From contig NZ_LWCS01000012.1 in the NCBI RefSeq assembly GCF_001650495.1, positions 1 through 64,000 of the forward strand: a stretch of DNA of 64,000 nt, written 5' to 3'. Below are positions 54,333 through 64,000 of this stretch, piece after piece (position 1 is the first letter of the stretch; each line of letters starts with the position of its first letter). This DNA is from Mycolicibacterium iranicum (GTDB lineage: Bacteria > Actinomycetota > Actinomycetes > Mycobacteriales > Mycobacteriaceae). A program made the translations under genes and the position numbers. The notes beneath the pieces are model-generated. The model saw only the letters and a list, made by a program, of their open reading frames with translations. It was not told the DNA's origin and ran no database searches.

Positions 54333-55909
54333 CGCGCCGGGCCTTCCGCCATCCGGGGTGCCGGGTCGGTCTGCTTGATCGTCGTCAAAGTGTGGGTGAC
54401 GGCGGGGTTGATGACATCGAGCGCCGGTTTCGGGTAGACGCCGAGCACAAGCAACAATGCGATCAACGGAGCCACGACCGCCAGCTCCCGCGGAACGAGG
54501 TCACGGATTTTGTTTTCCCCCTCGGTCAGTGCGGCGGGTACCGGACCCGTCATCATCCGCTGGTACATCCACAGGATGTAGATCGCGGACAACACCAGCG
54601 CACTGGCGGCCAGCACCGCGAACACCGGGTATCGAGTGAAAGTGCCGATGAGCACCAAGAACTCGCTGATGAACGGCGCCAGCCCGGGCAGTGACAGCGT
54701 GGCCAGACCCGCCACCAGGAACGTACCGGCCAGCACCGGAGCCACCTTCTGCACGCCGCCGAAGGAGGAGATGAGCCGGGATCCGCGCTGAGACACCAGG
54801 AATCCGGCAATCAGGAACAGCGCCGCGGTCGAGATGCCGTGATTGACCATGTACAGCGTGGAGCCGGATTGTCCCTGTGTGGTCATCACGAAGATGCCGA
54901 GAATGATGAAGCCGAAGTGCGAAATGGACGTGTAGGCGATCAACCGCATCACGTCGGTCTGGCCGATCGCCACGACGGCGCCGTAGACGATTCCGATGAC
55001 GGCCAGCGTGATGATCGTCGGGCTGAACCACACCGCCGAGTCGGGGAACAGCGGCAGGCAGTACCGGATCATGCCGAAGGTGCCGACCTTGTCCATGATC
55101 GCCATCATCAGAACGGCGCTTGCGGGGGTCGCTTCCACCGCGGAGTCGGGCAGCCAGCGATGGAACGGCCACAGCGGCGCCTTCACCGCGAACGCGAACA
55201 TGAAGCCGCCGAACAACAGATGCATCACCGCCGGGTTGACGACGAACTCGCCGCCGGCGACGGCCGCGACGATCGCGCGGAAGTCGAACGTGCCGGCGTC
55301 GAAGGCGTCGCTGTTGGCCGTCGCGACGTACAGGCCGACGACCGCGGCGAGCATGATCAGGCCGCCGAACAAGTTGTACAGCAGGAACTTCACCGCCGCC
55401 TTGCTGCGACTGGCACCGCCGAAGCCGCCGATCAGGAAGTACATCGGAATGAGCATCGCCTCGAAGAACACGTAGAACAGCAGGATGTCGAGCGACACCA
55501 GCGAGATCAGGACCATCCCCTCGACGGCGAGCGTCAGCGCGAAATAAATGTGCACAGACCTGCCGCCCCAGCTGAGTTCGTCGCGGGCGTCGTTCCAGCC
55601 GGCGATGATCAGCAGCGGCAAGAGCACGGCGGTCAGCACGATCAGTGCCAGCGCTATGCCATCGACCCCGAGGATGTAGCCGGTGCCGAAAGAAGGTATC
55701 CACCGGTAGTTCTCGACGAACTGGAACTGCTCACCTGCCGGGTCGAACCCGGCGGCGATGACGACGGTCACGGCCAGGACGGCCAGCGAGACCGTCAGAG
55801 CCACCCACTTGGCCAGGTTGCGCGCCGCCGCGGGTAGCAGCATCACGACAACGGCGCCCAGCATGGGAACGGCCCACAGGACGGTCAGCACGGGAAACGA
55901 TGTCACCAC
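54329..55909 (-). CDS. nuoM: NADH-quinone oxidoreductase subunit M
   Basis: A 526-residue antiporter-like membrane subunit. Diagnostic segments are [17 protein letters not shown], containing the glutamate of the proton channel, [18 protein letters not shown] and [19 protein letters not shown]. It pumps protons as part of the membrane arm. It overlaps nuoN by 4 bases and nuoL by 7. Confidence 0.96.
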   Translation of the reverse strand: MVTSFPVLTVLWAVPMLGAVVVMLLPAAARNLAKWVALTVSLAVLAVTVVIAAGFDPAGEQFQFVENYRWIPSFGTGYILGVDGIALALIVLTAVLLPLLIIAGWNDARDELSWGGRSVHIYFALTLAVEGMVLISLVSLDILLFYVFFEAMLIPMYFLIGGFGGASRSKAAVKFLLYNLFGGLIMLAAVVGLYVATANSDAFDAGTFDFRAIVAAVAGGEFVVNPAVMHLLFGGFMFAFAVKAPLWPFHRWLPDSAVEATPASAVLMMAIMDKVGTFGMIRYCLPLFPDSAVWFSPTIITLAVIGIVYGAVVAIGQTDVMRLIAYTSISHFGFIILGIFVMTTQGQSGSTLYMVNHGISTAALFLIAGFLVSQRGSRLISSFGGVQKVAPVLAGTFLVAGLATLSLPGLAPFISEFLVLIGTFTRYPVFAVLAASALVLSAIYILWMYQRMMTGPVPAALTEGENKIRDLVPRELAVVAPLIALLLVLGVYPKPALDVINPAVTHTLTTIKQTDPAPRMAEGPAR

Positions 55910-57813
55910 AGGTTCACCGCCAGGATCATCGCGACGACGGCGACCGCGCCCGCCAGCATGGACAGTGCATAGGAACGAGCGAAGCCGGTCTGCAACTGCC
56001 GCAACCTCTCCGAGACTCGGGAGACCCCCGCAGCCAGCCCGCCGGCCGCGCCGTCCACCGCCTCGTCGTCGATCTCCACCAGGCCCCGGGTGAAGTTCAG
56101 ACCGGGACGCATCAATATCCTCTCGTTGAATGCGTCACCGTAAAGGTCCTGGCGCGCGGCGACCGTCAGCGCCGATCCGACAGGCACCTCCTCGGGAACC
56201 GCGCGGGTTCCGTACATCCGGTAGGCGACGGCGATGCCCACGGCGACGACGGACAGCACGATTGCTGTGATCGCCCATACCGGCAGGACGTGGTGGATTT
56301 CGTGGGCGCCGACTACAGGTTCGAGCCAGTGTTCGAGGGTGCCGCCGATCGCCAGCGCTGCGCCTGAGGTCACCGAACCGACCGCGAGCAGGATCATCGG
56401 CCACGTCATCACGGCGGGCGCCTCGTGGGGGTGAGCGACTCGCATGTTCCCCGTCGCGTCGCTCGCCGCGGCCGCCCAGCGTTTCTCACCGAAGAACGTC
56501 ATCAGCATCACGCGCGTCATGTAGAACGCGGTGATGCCGGCACCGAGAATGGTTGCAGCGCCCAGGATGACGCCCTTTGCGCCGCCTGCGCCGAGTGCGG
56601 CCTCGATGATGCCGTCCTTGGAGAAGAACCCCGCCAGTGGCGGAATGCCGATGATCGCGAGATACCCGAGCCCGAACGTGACGAACGTGATCGGGAGGGC
56701 TTTGCGCAGCCCACCGTAGCGACGCATGTTCACTTCGTCGTTCATCGCGTGCATCACCGAGCCCGCGCCGAGGAACAGGCCGGCCTTGAAGAAGCCGTGG
56801 GTGAGCAGGTGCATGATGGCGAACGCGTAGCCGGCGGGACCGAGACCAGCGGCCAGCACCATGTACCCGATCTGGCTCATGGTGGACGCTGCGAGCGCCT
56901 TCTTGATGTCGTCTTTGGCGCAACCGATCACTGCACCGAAGAGCAGCGTGACCGCGCCGACGACCACGACCGCAGTCTGGGCGTGCGGCGCGAGGTCGAA
57001 CACCGGCCCCGACCGGACGATCAGGTACACGCCGGCGGTGACCATCGTGGCGGCGTGGATGAGCGCCGACACCGGGGTCGGGCCCTCCATCGCATCACCG
57101 AGCCACGACTGAAGCGGTACCTGCGCGGACTTGCCGCAGGCGGCAAGCAGCAGCATCAACCCGATCGCCGTCAGCGTGCCCTCACCGAGTTGTGGTGCGG
57201 CCGCGAATACTTCCCCGAAGGACACTGCGCCGATCGCGGCGAACATCACCATGAGCGCGACGGCCAAGCCGATGTCACCGACCCGGTTGACGACGAACGC
57301 CTTCTTGGCGGCGGTGGCGGCCGACGGCTTGTGTGACCAGAATCCGATCAGCAGGTAGGACGCCAGACCCACACCCTCCCAGCCCATGTACAGGCCGAGG
57401 TAATTGTCGGCGAGCACCAGCAGCAGCATCGCCGACAGGAACAAGTTGAGGTACGCGAAAAACCTTCTGCGCCCTGCATCCTCTCTCATGTAGCCGATCG
57501 AGTAGATGTGGATCAGGGAGCCGACACCGGTGATCAGGAGCACGAAGCACATCGACAGCTGATCGAGTTGCAGACCGAAGTGCACACGGAGATCGCCGAC
57601 GGGCACCCAACTGAACAGCGTCTCGTGGATGGCCCTGTCCTCGGAGTCGCGACCGAGCATGCCGGCGAACAGCACGGCGGCACAGGCGAAAGACGCAAGC
57701 GACGCAGCGGTGCCGAGCAGGTGACCCCAGCGGTCGGTCCGCCTGCCGGAAAGCAGCAGAACGGCCGCGCCCGCCAGCGGGAGCGCGATGAGCAGCCACA
57801 CGGGAAGCGTCAT
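55903..57813 (-). CDS. nuoL: NADH-quinone oxidoreductase subunit L
   Basis: A 636-residue membrane subunit, the longest antiporter-like part of complex I. Landmarks are [38 protein letters not shown] and [19 protein letters not shown]; the C-terminal lateral-helix region is present and the length matches mycobacterial NuoL. It starts 4 bases after the nuoK stop and ends overlapping nuoM by 7 bases. Confidence 0.96.
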   Translation of the reverse strand: MTLPVWLLIALPLAGAAVLLLSGRRTDRWGHLLGTAASLASFACAAVLFAGMLGRDSEDRAIHETLFSWVPVGDLRVHFGLQLDQLSMCFVLLITGVGSLIHIYSIGYMREDAGRRRFFAYLNLFLSAMLLLVLADNYLGLYMGWEGVGLASYLLIGFWSHKPSAATAAKKAFVVNRVGDIGLAVALMVMFAAIGAVSFGEVFAAAPQLGEGTLTAIGLMLLLAACGKSAQVPLQSWLGDAMEGPTPVSALIHAATMVTAGVYLIVRSGPVFDLAPHAQTAVVVVGAVTLLFGAVIGCAKDDIKKALAASTMSQIGYMVLAAGLGPAGYAFAIMHLLTHGFFKAGLFLGAGSVMHAMNDEVNMRRYGGLRKALPITFVTFGLGYLAIIGIPPLAGFFSKDGIIEAALGAGGAKGVILGAATILGAGITAFYMTRVMLMTFFGEKRWAAAASDATGNMRVAHPHEAPAVMTWPMILLAVGSVTSGAALAIGGTLEHWLEPVVGAHEIHHVLPVWAITAIVLSVVAVGIAVAYRMYGTRAVPEEVPVGSALTVAARQDLYGDAFNERILMRPGLNFTRGLVEIDDEAVDGAAGGLAAGVSRVSERLRQLQTGFARSYALSMLAGAVAVVAMILAVNLW

Positions 57814-57817
57814 CGGG

Positions 57818-58117
57818 TCAGTTCTTCAGCAGACTGGCCGCGTCCACACTGGCCGACCGGCGAGTGCGGAAGATGGTCATGATGATGGCCAACCCGATCA
57901 CGACCTCGCATGCGGCAACCACCATCGTGAAGAAGGCGACCACCTGGCCGTCGAGGTGACCGTGGATGCGGGAGAACGCGACGAACGCCAGATTCCCGGC
58001 GTTGAGCATCAGCTCGACGCACATGAACATGACGATGGCGTTGCGGCGCAGGAGCACACCGGCGGCGCCGATCGTGAACAGCAGCGCCGACAGATACAGG
58101 TAGTTATCGGGATTCAT
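57818..58117 (-). CDS. nuoK: NADH-quinone oxidoreductase subunit K
   Basis: A 99-residue, three-helix membrane subunit with the proton-channel glutamates in [18 protein letters not shown] and [14 protein letters not shown]. The ATG at 58117 ([13 protein letters not shown]) gives the standard length and overlaps nuoJ by 14 bases; an upstream start at 58132 would add five residues. Confidence 0.96.
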   Translation of the reverse strand: MNPDNYLYLSALLFTIGAAGVLLRRNAIVMFMCVELMLNAGNLAFVAFSRIHGHLDGQVVAFFTMVVAACEVVIGLAIIMTIFRTRRSASVDAASLLKN

Positions 58118-58823
58118 CGGCACTCCCGTCACTCTCGGGCACCGGGCGCACCTGCAGTATCGCGCTCACCGACAGCTCCGAGCCCGACCCGTCCGGTAGC
58201 CGGGCCGGAACGTCGACAGCGTTGTGGCGGGCGTATACACCGGGATTGGGCAACGTGGTCGGATGTCCGCCGGGCGCGAAGCGCTCGATGGCGAGCTCGC
58301 GCTGAGTCTTTCGGCGCTCGAACCGCTCCCGATGCGCGAGCACCATGGCGCCGAGCGCGGCGGTGATCAGAAGCGCCCCGGTCAGCTCGAAGGCCCACAG
58401 GTACTGCGTGAAGATCAGAGCAGCCAGTCCCTCGACGTTGCCGTTCCCGTTCGCCTGCTCCAGGCCGACGAACCCGGCCACCGATACGTTGCCGACCCCG
58501 GCGATGAGCAGGATGCCGAAGCCGAGTCCGACGGCGATCGCCGCGACTCGTTGTCCGCGAAGGGTTTCCACGAGGGATTCCGAGGAGTCGACACCGATGA
58601 GCATCAGCACGAAGAGGAACAGCATCATCACGGCGCCCGTGTACACGACGATCTGCACCACGCCGAGGAACGGCGCGTCCTGGGCGATGTAGAGCACGGC
58701 GAGCGCAATCATGGTGGTGGCAAGCGCGATCGCCGAGTAGACCGCTTTTGGGGCGGCGACGACACCGAGCGCGCCGACCACCGACACCAGAGCCAACACC
58801 CAGAACAGAATCGTCTCGGTCAC
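58104..58823 (-). CDS. nuoJ: NADH-quinone oxidoreductase subunit J
   Basis: A 239-residue subunit with five hydrophobic segments in the first 165 residues ([20 protein letters not shown] holds the conserved pi-bulge helix) and a long polar C-terminal tail typical of actinobacteria. Start overlaps nuoI by 4 bases. Confidence 0.96.
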   Translation of the reverse strand: MTETILFWVLALVSVVGALGVVAAPKAVYSAIALATTMIALAVLYIAQDAPFLGVVQIVVYTGAVMMLFLFVLMLIGVDSSESLVETLRGQRVAAIAVGLGFGILLIAGVGNVSVAGFVGLEQANGNGNVEGLAALIFTQYLWAFELTGALLITAALGAMVLAHRERFERRKTQRELAIERFAPGGHPTTLPNPGVYARHNAVDVPARLPDGSGSELSVSAILQVRPVPESDGSADESR

Positions 58824-59386
58824 CTGATGCCCTCAGGCCTTGCGTCCGCTACTGCTGAATCGCTCCTCGCGTCCGCGATGGCGCCAAGGACGTTGCCGCG
58901 GTAATAGTCCTCGTCGGTGGTGCCCGGCTGCATCGGGTGAGGGGGCGCCTGCATACCCGGTAGCAGCGGCGCCAGCAGCTTGTCCTTGCCGTAGATCAGA
59001 TCGGCGCGGTTGTCGTCGGCCATCTCGTAGTCGTTGGTCATCGTCAACGCACGGGTGGGGCACGCCTCGATGCACAGGCCGCACCCGATGCAGCGCAGAT
59101 AGTTGATCTGATAGACCCGCCCGTAGCGCTCTCCGGGCGAGAAGCGTTCGGCCTCGGTGTTGTCGGCGCCCTCGACGAAGATCGCGTCCGCAGGGCACGC
59201 CCACGCGCACAGCTCACATCCGATGCACTTCTCCAGGCCGTCGGCGTATCGGTTGAGCTGGTGGCGGCCGTGGTAGCGCTTGGCGACGGGTCCCGGTTTC
59301 TCGGGATATTCCTCGGTCACCGGCTTCTTGAACATCGAGCCGAACGTGACGCCGAAACCGGCGACGGCATCGAGGAATTTAGGCAT
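58820..59386 (-). CDS. nuoI: NADH-quinone oxidoreductase subunit I
   Basis: A 188-residue peripheral subunit with two [4Fe-4S] ferredoxin motifs: [16 protein letters not shown] and [16 protein letters not shown], each followed by CP. These clusters (N6a and N6b) pass electrons toward the quinone site. The start overlaps nuoH by 8 bases. Confidence 0.97.
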   Translation of the reverse strand: MPKFLDAVAGFGVTFGSMFKKPVTEEYPEKPGPVAKRYHGRHQLNRYADGLEKCIGCELCAWACPADAIFVEGADNTEAERFSPGERYGRVYQINYLRCIGCGLCIEACPTRALTMTNDYEMADDNRADLIYGKDKLLAPLLPGMQAPPHPMQPGTTDEDYYRGNVLGAIADARSDSAVADARPEGIR

Positions 59387-60623
59387 CTGCTTTCTCCATG
59401 GCGTGCTCCTTCACCGGTAGCGGCGGCACCGGGAAGGCGCCGTCGTCCGCAGATGGGGTGGGGGGGACCGGTGCGGTCCGGGTGTTTCTGGCGCGCAGCC
59501 GTCGCGATCCGATCACGGCGGCGAGGATGACGACGACGATCGCGAGCCCGATCAGCGCGGTGGCCCACGCCTGGTAGCCCTGGTTCTGCAGGGTGTGCGT
59601 GGTCGCGACGATCGCGATCCAGCCCAGCGAGCCGGGGATGAGAATCTTCCAGCCCAGCGCCATGAACTGGTCGTAACGCATCCGGGGCAATGTGGCGCGC
59701 AGCCACATGAAGAAGAACAGGAAGAGCCAGACCTTGGCGGTGAACCACAGCAGTGGCCACCACCCGGTGTTGGCCCCCTCCCAAATGCTGAGCGGCCACG
59801 GTGCGTGCCAGCCACCGAGAAAGAGCGTGGTGGCCAGTGCCGACACCGTCGTCATGTTCACGTACTCGGCGAGCATGAACATCGCGAACTTCAGCGACGA
59901 GTACTCGGTGTGGAAGCCGCCGACGAGTTCGCCTTCGGCTTCGGGCAGATCGAAGGGCGCCCGATTTGTTTCGCCGACCATCGAGGTCAGGTAGACCAGG
60001 AACGACGGAAGCAGCAGAAAGATGTACCAGGTGTTCTCCTGCGCGGCGACGATCCCCGACGTCGACATTGTGCCCGAGTAGATGAACACCGCTGCGAACG
60101 ACAGTGCCATCGCGATCTCATACGACACCACCTGCGCCGACGATCGCAGTCCACCCAGCAGCGGATACACCGAGCCCGAAGCCCAACCGGCCAGCACGAT
60201 GCCGTACACGCCGATCGAGGTGACCGCCAGGATGTAGAGCACTGCGACAGGAAGGTCGGTCAGTTGCAGCGCCGTACGGTGTCCGAAGATCGACACCTCG
60301 CCGCCCAACGGGATCACCGCGAACGCCATGAATGCGGGGATCACCGAAATCACCGGTGCCGCAAGGTAGATCCATTTGTCCACCCCCGCCGGGATCAGGC
60401 CCTCCTTCAAAGCGAGCTTGACCCCGTCGGCCAGTGACTGCAACAGGCCCCGTGGGCCGACCCGGTTAGGGCCGAACCGCAACTGCATGCGGCCCAGAAT
60501 TTTTCGCTCGATGAGTATTGCTGCGAGCACGGTCAACAGCAAGAAAACGAAAATGCCGAGCGACTTGGCCAGGATCAACCACCACGGGTCATGGCCGAAC
60601 AGCGTCGGATCGGGATACGTCAT
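59379..60623 (-). CDS. nuoH: NADH-quinone oxidoreductase subunit H
   Basis: A 414-residue membrane subunit forming part of the quinone chamber. Diagnostic segments are [40 protein letters not shown] and [15 protein letters not shown], with the conserved acidic residues. A proline-rich polar tail of about 45 residues is an actinobacterial feature. It overlaps nuoG by 4 bases. Confidence 0.97.
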   Translation of the reverse strand: MTYPDPTLFGHDPWWLILAKSLGIFVFLLLTVLAAILIERKILGRMQLRFGPNRVGPRGLLQSLADGVKLALKEGLIPAGVDKWIYLAAPVISVIPAFMAFAVIPLGGEVSIFGHRTALQLTDLPVAVLYILAVTSIGVYGIVLAGWASGSVYPLLGGLRSSAQVVSYEIAMALSFAAVFIYSGTMSTSGIVAAQENTWYIFLLLPSFLVYLTSMVGETNRAPFDLPEAEGELVGGFHTEYSSLKFAMFMLAEYVNMTTVSALATTLFLGGWHAPWPLSIWEGANTGWWPLLWFTAKVWLFLFFFMWLRATLPRMRYDQFMALGWKILIPGSLGWIAIVATTHTLQNQGYQAWATALIGLAIVVVILAAVIGSRRLRARNTRTAPVPPTPSADDGAFPVPPLPVKEHAMEKADA

Positions 60624-63004
60624 TCGCCTGCCCGTCCGATCGACACCACGGCACCTGGCGACACCCCGAGCGTCTCATGGACGTTGCTGCCGGGGGAGTT
60701 CAGCGGCAACCATACGACTCGGTCGTCCATGTCTGTCACCTCCAGCGGCAGGGTGATCGCGCCGCGGTCGGTGCTGACCGTGAGCAATTCGCCATCAGCA
60801 ACCCCGATCTGAGTCGCCGTGGACTCCGACAGGCGCGCGGCGGGCGTCCGCGCGGTGCCCGCCAGGTACGGTTCGCCGTCCTGGAGCCGTCCGTTGTCGA
60901 GCAGCATGCGCCAACCGGTGAGTACGGCCTGACCGGCCGCCGCCACCACAGGCGACGTGTCGGCCTTCGAAAGCTCAGCCCTGGCCCCCGACCACATTCC
61001 GAGGCGGGCCCGTTCCGCGGCAGCGGCGGCTGCCGTCGGAATGCCCAGATCCACACCGATCTCGTCGGCCAGAAAGTTCAGTACCCGAAGGTCAGTGACG
61101 GCGTTGGTCTGCAGGGCGGACTCGAACGGACGGGTTCGGCCCTCCCAGTTGAGGAACGACCCCGCCTTCTCGACCACAGGAGCCACCGGGAACACGACAT
61201 CGGCGCGCTCCGTAACCGCACTGTGCCGCAGTTCGAGGCTTACCACGAAGGGAGTGTTGTCGATCGCGGCGAATGCGGCGGCGGGGTCCGGTAGATCAGC
61301 GAGCTCCACACCACCGATCAGCAGCGCTGCCAGCTCGCCCCCCAGGGCAGCATTCAGGATTCCCGTGGTGTCCCGGCCCGGAGCTCCGGGCAGTTCGTCG
61401 ACATGCCATGCCGCAGCGGTCTGTTCCCGTGCCACAGCATCGTCGGTGGGACGTCCGCCCGGCAGTAGGTTAGGCAGCGCGCCCGCTTCGAGCGCGCCTC
61501 GATCGCCCGCGCGGCGAGGTATCCAGGCGATCTGCGCTCCGGTGTTGTCGGCCAGGCGCGCGGCCGCCGACATCGCACCGGAGGACATGGCCAGCCGCTC
61601 GCCGACCAGAATCAGCGCGCCGGGCATGCGGAGGAGTTCGTTGCCCGCCAGACCATCGAGCGCAGCCGCCTCCGCTCCCGGCGCCGACCTGATGAGCGCG
61701 CCAGACAGCTTGCCGAGACTACGGGTGGCGAACGGCGCCAACGACAACACCTGAAGCCCGTACTTACGGACCGCTTTACGGAGCCGCAGGAAGACGATCG
61801 GCGACTCCTCCTCGGGTTCCAGGCCGGCCAGCAGCACCGCCGGCGCCTTCTCCACGTCGGAGTAGGTGACCGTCATCGGTTTTCCTGCGATGTGTGCGGC
61901 GAGGAACGTGGCCTCTTCGGCACTGTGAGGCCGCGATCGGAAATCGATGTCGTTGGTCTTCAATACGATTCGGGCGAATTTCGAGTATGCGTAGGCCTCC
62001 TCGGATGTCGCGCGGCCGCCGACGAGCACACCGGTCTTGCCCTCGGCTGCCACCAAACCGGCGCTCGCGACGGCGAGCGCCTCCGACCACGAGGCGGGGC
62101 GCAGTTCGCCGCCGTCGCGAACCAGCGGTGTCGTGATCCGGTCACCGACCGTCGCATAGGTGAACGCCCACCGGCCTTTGTCGCAGTTCCACTCCTCGTT
62201 GACTTCGGGATCGTCACCGGCGAGGCGACGCAACACCTTTCCGCGCCTGTGATCGGTCCGCTGTGCGCATCCGGACGCGCAGTGCTCACAGACACTGGGG
62301 CTCGAGACCAGGTCGAAGGGCCGCGCACGGAAGCGGTAAGCCGTGCCGGTCAGGGCACCCACCGGGCAGATCTGCACGGTGTTGCCGGAGAAATAGGACT
62401 GGAACGGCTCGCCGGGGGCGATGCCGACCTGTTGGCGCGCCCCCCGTTCCAGCAGGTCGATGAAGCGGTCGCCGGCGATCTGGTCGGAGAAACGGGTGCA
62501 CCGGGCGCACAGGACGCAGCGTTCGCGGTCGAGCAGCACCTGTGCGGAGATGTTGATCGGCTTGGGAAACGTGCGCTTGATGTCCTCGAAGCGGGTTTCG
62601 GCCCGCCCGTTCGACATTGCCTGGTTCTGCAAAGGGCACTCGCCGCCCTTGTCGCAGACGGGGCAGTCCAGCGGATGGTTGATCAGCAGCAGTTCCATCA
62701 CGCCGTGCTGGGCCTTGTCGGCAGCCTCGGAGGTGTACTGCGTGCGCACGACCATGTCCGGCGCGACCGTCGTGGTACACGACGCCAGCGGTTTGCGCTG
62801 ACCTTCGACCTCGACCAGACACTGCCTGCAGGCCCCGACCGGGTCGAGCAGCGGATGATCGCAGAAACGTGGGATCTGCACGCCCATCAGCTCGGCAGCA
62901 CGAATCACCAACGTGCCCTTGGGCACCGTGATCTGGTGGTCGTCGATCGTGAGCGTCACCATTTCGACGGGCGGCGCGTCACGGCTGCTTTCAGCAAGGG
63001 TCAT
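60620..63004 (-). CDS. nuoG: NADH-quinone oxidoreductase subunit G
   Basis: A 794-residue iron-sulfur subunit. The N-terminal [2Fe-2S] site is in [20 protein letters not shown]; then [13 protein letters not shown]; [4Fe-4S] ligands in [13 protein letters not shown]; and [10 protein letters not shown] for the extra cluster before a degenerate molybdopterin-oxidoreductase-like domain. It carries electrons from NuoF toward NuoI. ATG 63004 overlaps the nuoF stop by 4 bases. Confidence 0.97.
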   Translation of the reverse strand: MTLAESSRDAPPVEMVTLTIDDHQITVPKGTLVIRAAELMGVQIPRFCDHPLLDPVGACRQCLVEVEGQRKPLASCTTTVAPDMVVRTQYTSEAADKAQHGVMELLLINHPLDCPVCDKGGECPLQNQAMSNGRAETRFEDIKRTFPKPINISAQVLLDRERCVLCARCTRFSDQIAGDRFIDLLERGARQQVGIAPGEPFQSYFSGNTVQICPVGALTGTAYRFRARPFDLVSSPSVCEHCASGCAQRTDHRRGKVLRRLAGDDPEVNEEWNCDKGRWAFTYATVGDRITTPLVRDGGELRPASWSEALAVASAGLVAAEGKTGVLVGGRATSEEAYAYSKFARIVLKTNDIDFRSRPHSAEEATFLAAHIAGKPMTVTYSDVEKAPAVLLAGLEPEEESPIVFLRLRKAVRKYGLQVLSLAPFATRSLGKLSGALIRSAPGAEAAALDGLAGNELLRMPGALILVGERLAMSSGAMSAAARLADNTGAQIAWIPRRAGDRGALEAGALPNLLPGGRPTDDAVAREQTAAAWHVDELPGAPGRDTTGILNAALGGELAALLIGGVELADLPDPAAAFAAIDNTPFVVSLELRHSAVTERADVVFPVAPVVEKAGSFLNWEGRTRPFESALQTNAVTDLRVLNFLADEIGVDLGIPTAAAAAAERARLGMWSGARAELSKADTSPVVAAAGQAVLTGWRMLLDNGRLQDGEPYLAGTARTPAARLSESTATQIGVADGELLTVSTDRGAITLPLEVTDMDDRVVWLPLNSPGSNVHETLGVSPGAVVSIGRAGE

Positions 63005-64000
63005 GCACCCACCCCTTCCGGTGCGGCCAGCATCGATGCGAACGGGTCGAACGGGCAGCCACCGGCGAGGTGGGCCTCATACTCGCTGCGGAAGTATTTG
63101 ACCGACGAGACGATCGGGCTCGCGGCCCCGTCTCCCAGAGCGCAGAAGGACTTTCCGAAGATGTTGTCGGAGATGTCGAGCAACTTGTCGATATCGGCGT
63201 CAGTGCCTGCGCCGGTCTCGAGACGCTCGTAAATTTGGGCCAACCAGTACGTGCCCTCGCGGCACGGCGTGCATTTACCGCAGGACTCATGCGCGTAGAA
63301 CTCCGTCCAGCGGCGCACCGCACGCACGACGCACGTCGTCTCATCGAAGATCTGCAGCGCTTTCGTGCCGAGCATCGAACCGGCCCCGGCCATGCCCTCG
63401 TAGTCCAGTGGTGTGTCGAGGTGCTCGGCGGTCAACAGCGGTGTGGACGATCCCCCCGGAGTCCAGAACTTCAGCTCATGACCTTTGCGTACCCCGCCGG
63501 CATAATCGAGCAGTTCGCGCAGCGTGATGCCCAGCGGCGCCTCGTACTGACCGGGTGTGGTGACGTGTCCGGACAGCGAATACAGTGTGAAACCCGGAGA
63601 TTTGTCCGAACCCATCGAGCGAAACCAGTCCACGCCGTTGAGCAGGATCGGTGGCACGCTGGCGATCGATTCGACGTTGTTGACCACCGTCGGGCAGGCA
63701 TACAGGCCCGCGACGGCGGGGAACGGCGGTCGCAGCCGGGGCTGACCGCGCCTTCCTTCCAGCGAGTCCAGCAGTGCGGTTTCCTCACCGCAGATGTAGG
63801 CGCCCGCGCCGGCATGCACGATGAGTTCGAGGTCGAACCCGGAGCCGTGAATGTCGGACCCCAGATGTCCTGCCTCATAGGCCTCGGCGACTGCGGCCTG
63901 CAACCGTCGCAGCACCGGGACCACCTCGCCGCGCAGGTAGATGAACGCGTGGTGCGCCCGGATCGCGTAGGCCGCGATGATCGCCCCCTCGACCAGGAAG
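63001..64000 (-). CDS. nuoF: NADH-quinone oxidoreductase subunit F, C-terminal part (truncated by window edge)
   Basis: The frame is open to the right edge, so the N-terminus is outside. The visible 333 residues include FMN-site segments ([35 protein letters not shown]) and the [4Fe-4S] N3 ligands [12 protein letters not shown] with the later cysteine in SFCALGDGA. NuoF binds NADH and FMN and starts electron transfer. The nuo genes A to E should lie beyond the window. Confidence 0.96.
   Translation of the reverse strand, partial: FLVEGAIIAAYAIRAHHAFIYLRGEVVPVLRRLQAAVAEAYEAGHLGSDIHGSGFDLELIVHAGAGAYICGEETALLDSLEGRRGQPRLRPPFPAVAGLYACPTVVNNVESIASVPPILLNGVDWFRSMGSDKSPGFTLYSLSGHVTTPGQYEAPLGITLRELLDYAGGVRKGHELKFWTPGGSSTPLLTAEHLDTPLDYEGMAGAGSMLGTKALQIFDETTCVVRAVRRWTEFYAHESCGKCTPCREGTYWLAQIYERLETGAGTDADIDKLLDISDNIFGKSFCALGDGAASPIVSSVKYFRSEYEAHLAGGCPFDPFASMLAAPEGVGA

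Overview
The window is high-GC actinobacterial DNA and almost certainly mycobacterial, probably a rapidly growing Mycolicibacterium-type species. The evidence is an MspA-type outer-membrane porin (23515-24159), two secreted PE-PPE-domain proteins, a FabG3/Rv2002-like SDR, and a block ordered like the M. tuberculosis Rv3167c-Rv3171c/nuo region (hpx-like hydrolase, aofH, Rv3169-like, Rv3168-like, TetR, then nuoN to nuoF). All family calls come from reading the translations; no database search was possible.

Layout. 1-4641: the end of a Mas/Pks2-like polyketide synthase, an enoyl-CoA hydratase, a small secreted protein and a PE-PPE-domain protein. 4760-11923: a P450-TetR pair behind a good promoter, a ThrE-type exporter, a TupA-like ATP-grasp protein, a ZIP-like transporter and a GabD-like dehydrogenase. 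12107-22811: five tightly coupled genes (flavin halogenase-like enzyme, single-module KS-AT-DH-KR-ACP synthase, ABC ATPase, ABC-2 permease, CPA2 cation/proton antiporter). This looks like a self-contained polyketide biosynthesis, export and self-protection operon and is the best candidate for an undescribed system. 22404-28590: a GlcG/HbpS protein antisense to the antiporter 3' end, a small ORF, the porin, a bacteriophytochrome fused to a PP2C phosphatase, and a second PE-PPE-domain protein.

28809-43159: an AraC/DUF4345 divergent pair, a long Baeyer-Villiger monooxygenase (BVMO), a flavoprotein remnant, a GAF-GGDEF protein, an isochorismatase-fold hydrolase, and a module of SDR, alpha/beta hydrolase, a second long BVMO and a FabG3-like SDR. 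That set could carry an alcohol through ketone and ester to acid plus alcohol. A large LuxR-type ATPase regulator coupled to a quinone-reductase-like gene follows. 43279-52747: hpx/aofH-like genes, an F420-type LLM oxidoreductase, an EthA-like BVMO, Rv3169-like and Rv3168-like genes, their divergent TetR regulator, a PIG-L-like protein and an enoyl-CoA hydratase. 52761-64000: nuoN, M, L, K, J, I, H, G and part of F, on the minus strand with overlapping ends, encoding respiratory complex I.

A regulatory link is visible: the 17-bp palindromic core CGNTACCNNNGGTANCG occurs just upstream of the first long BVMO (32042-32058) and at the TetR gene near 50.6 kb (50611-50627). This suggests one TetR protein controls both loci 18 kb apart. 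No rRNA, tRNA, CRISPR array, insertion sequence or prophage was recognised.
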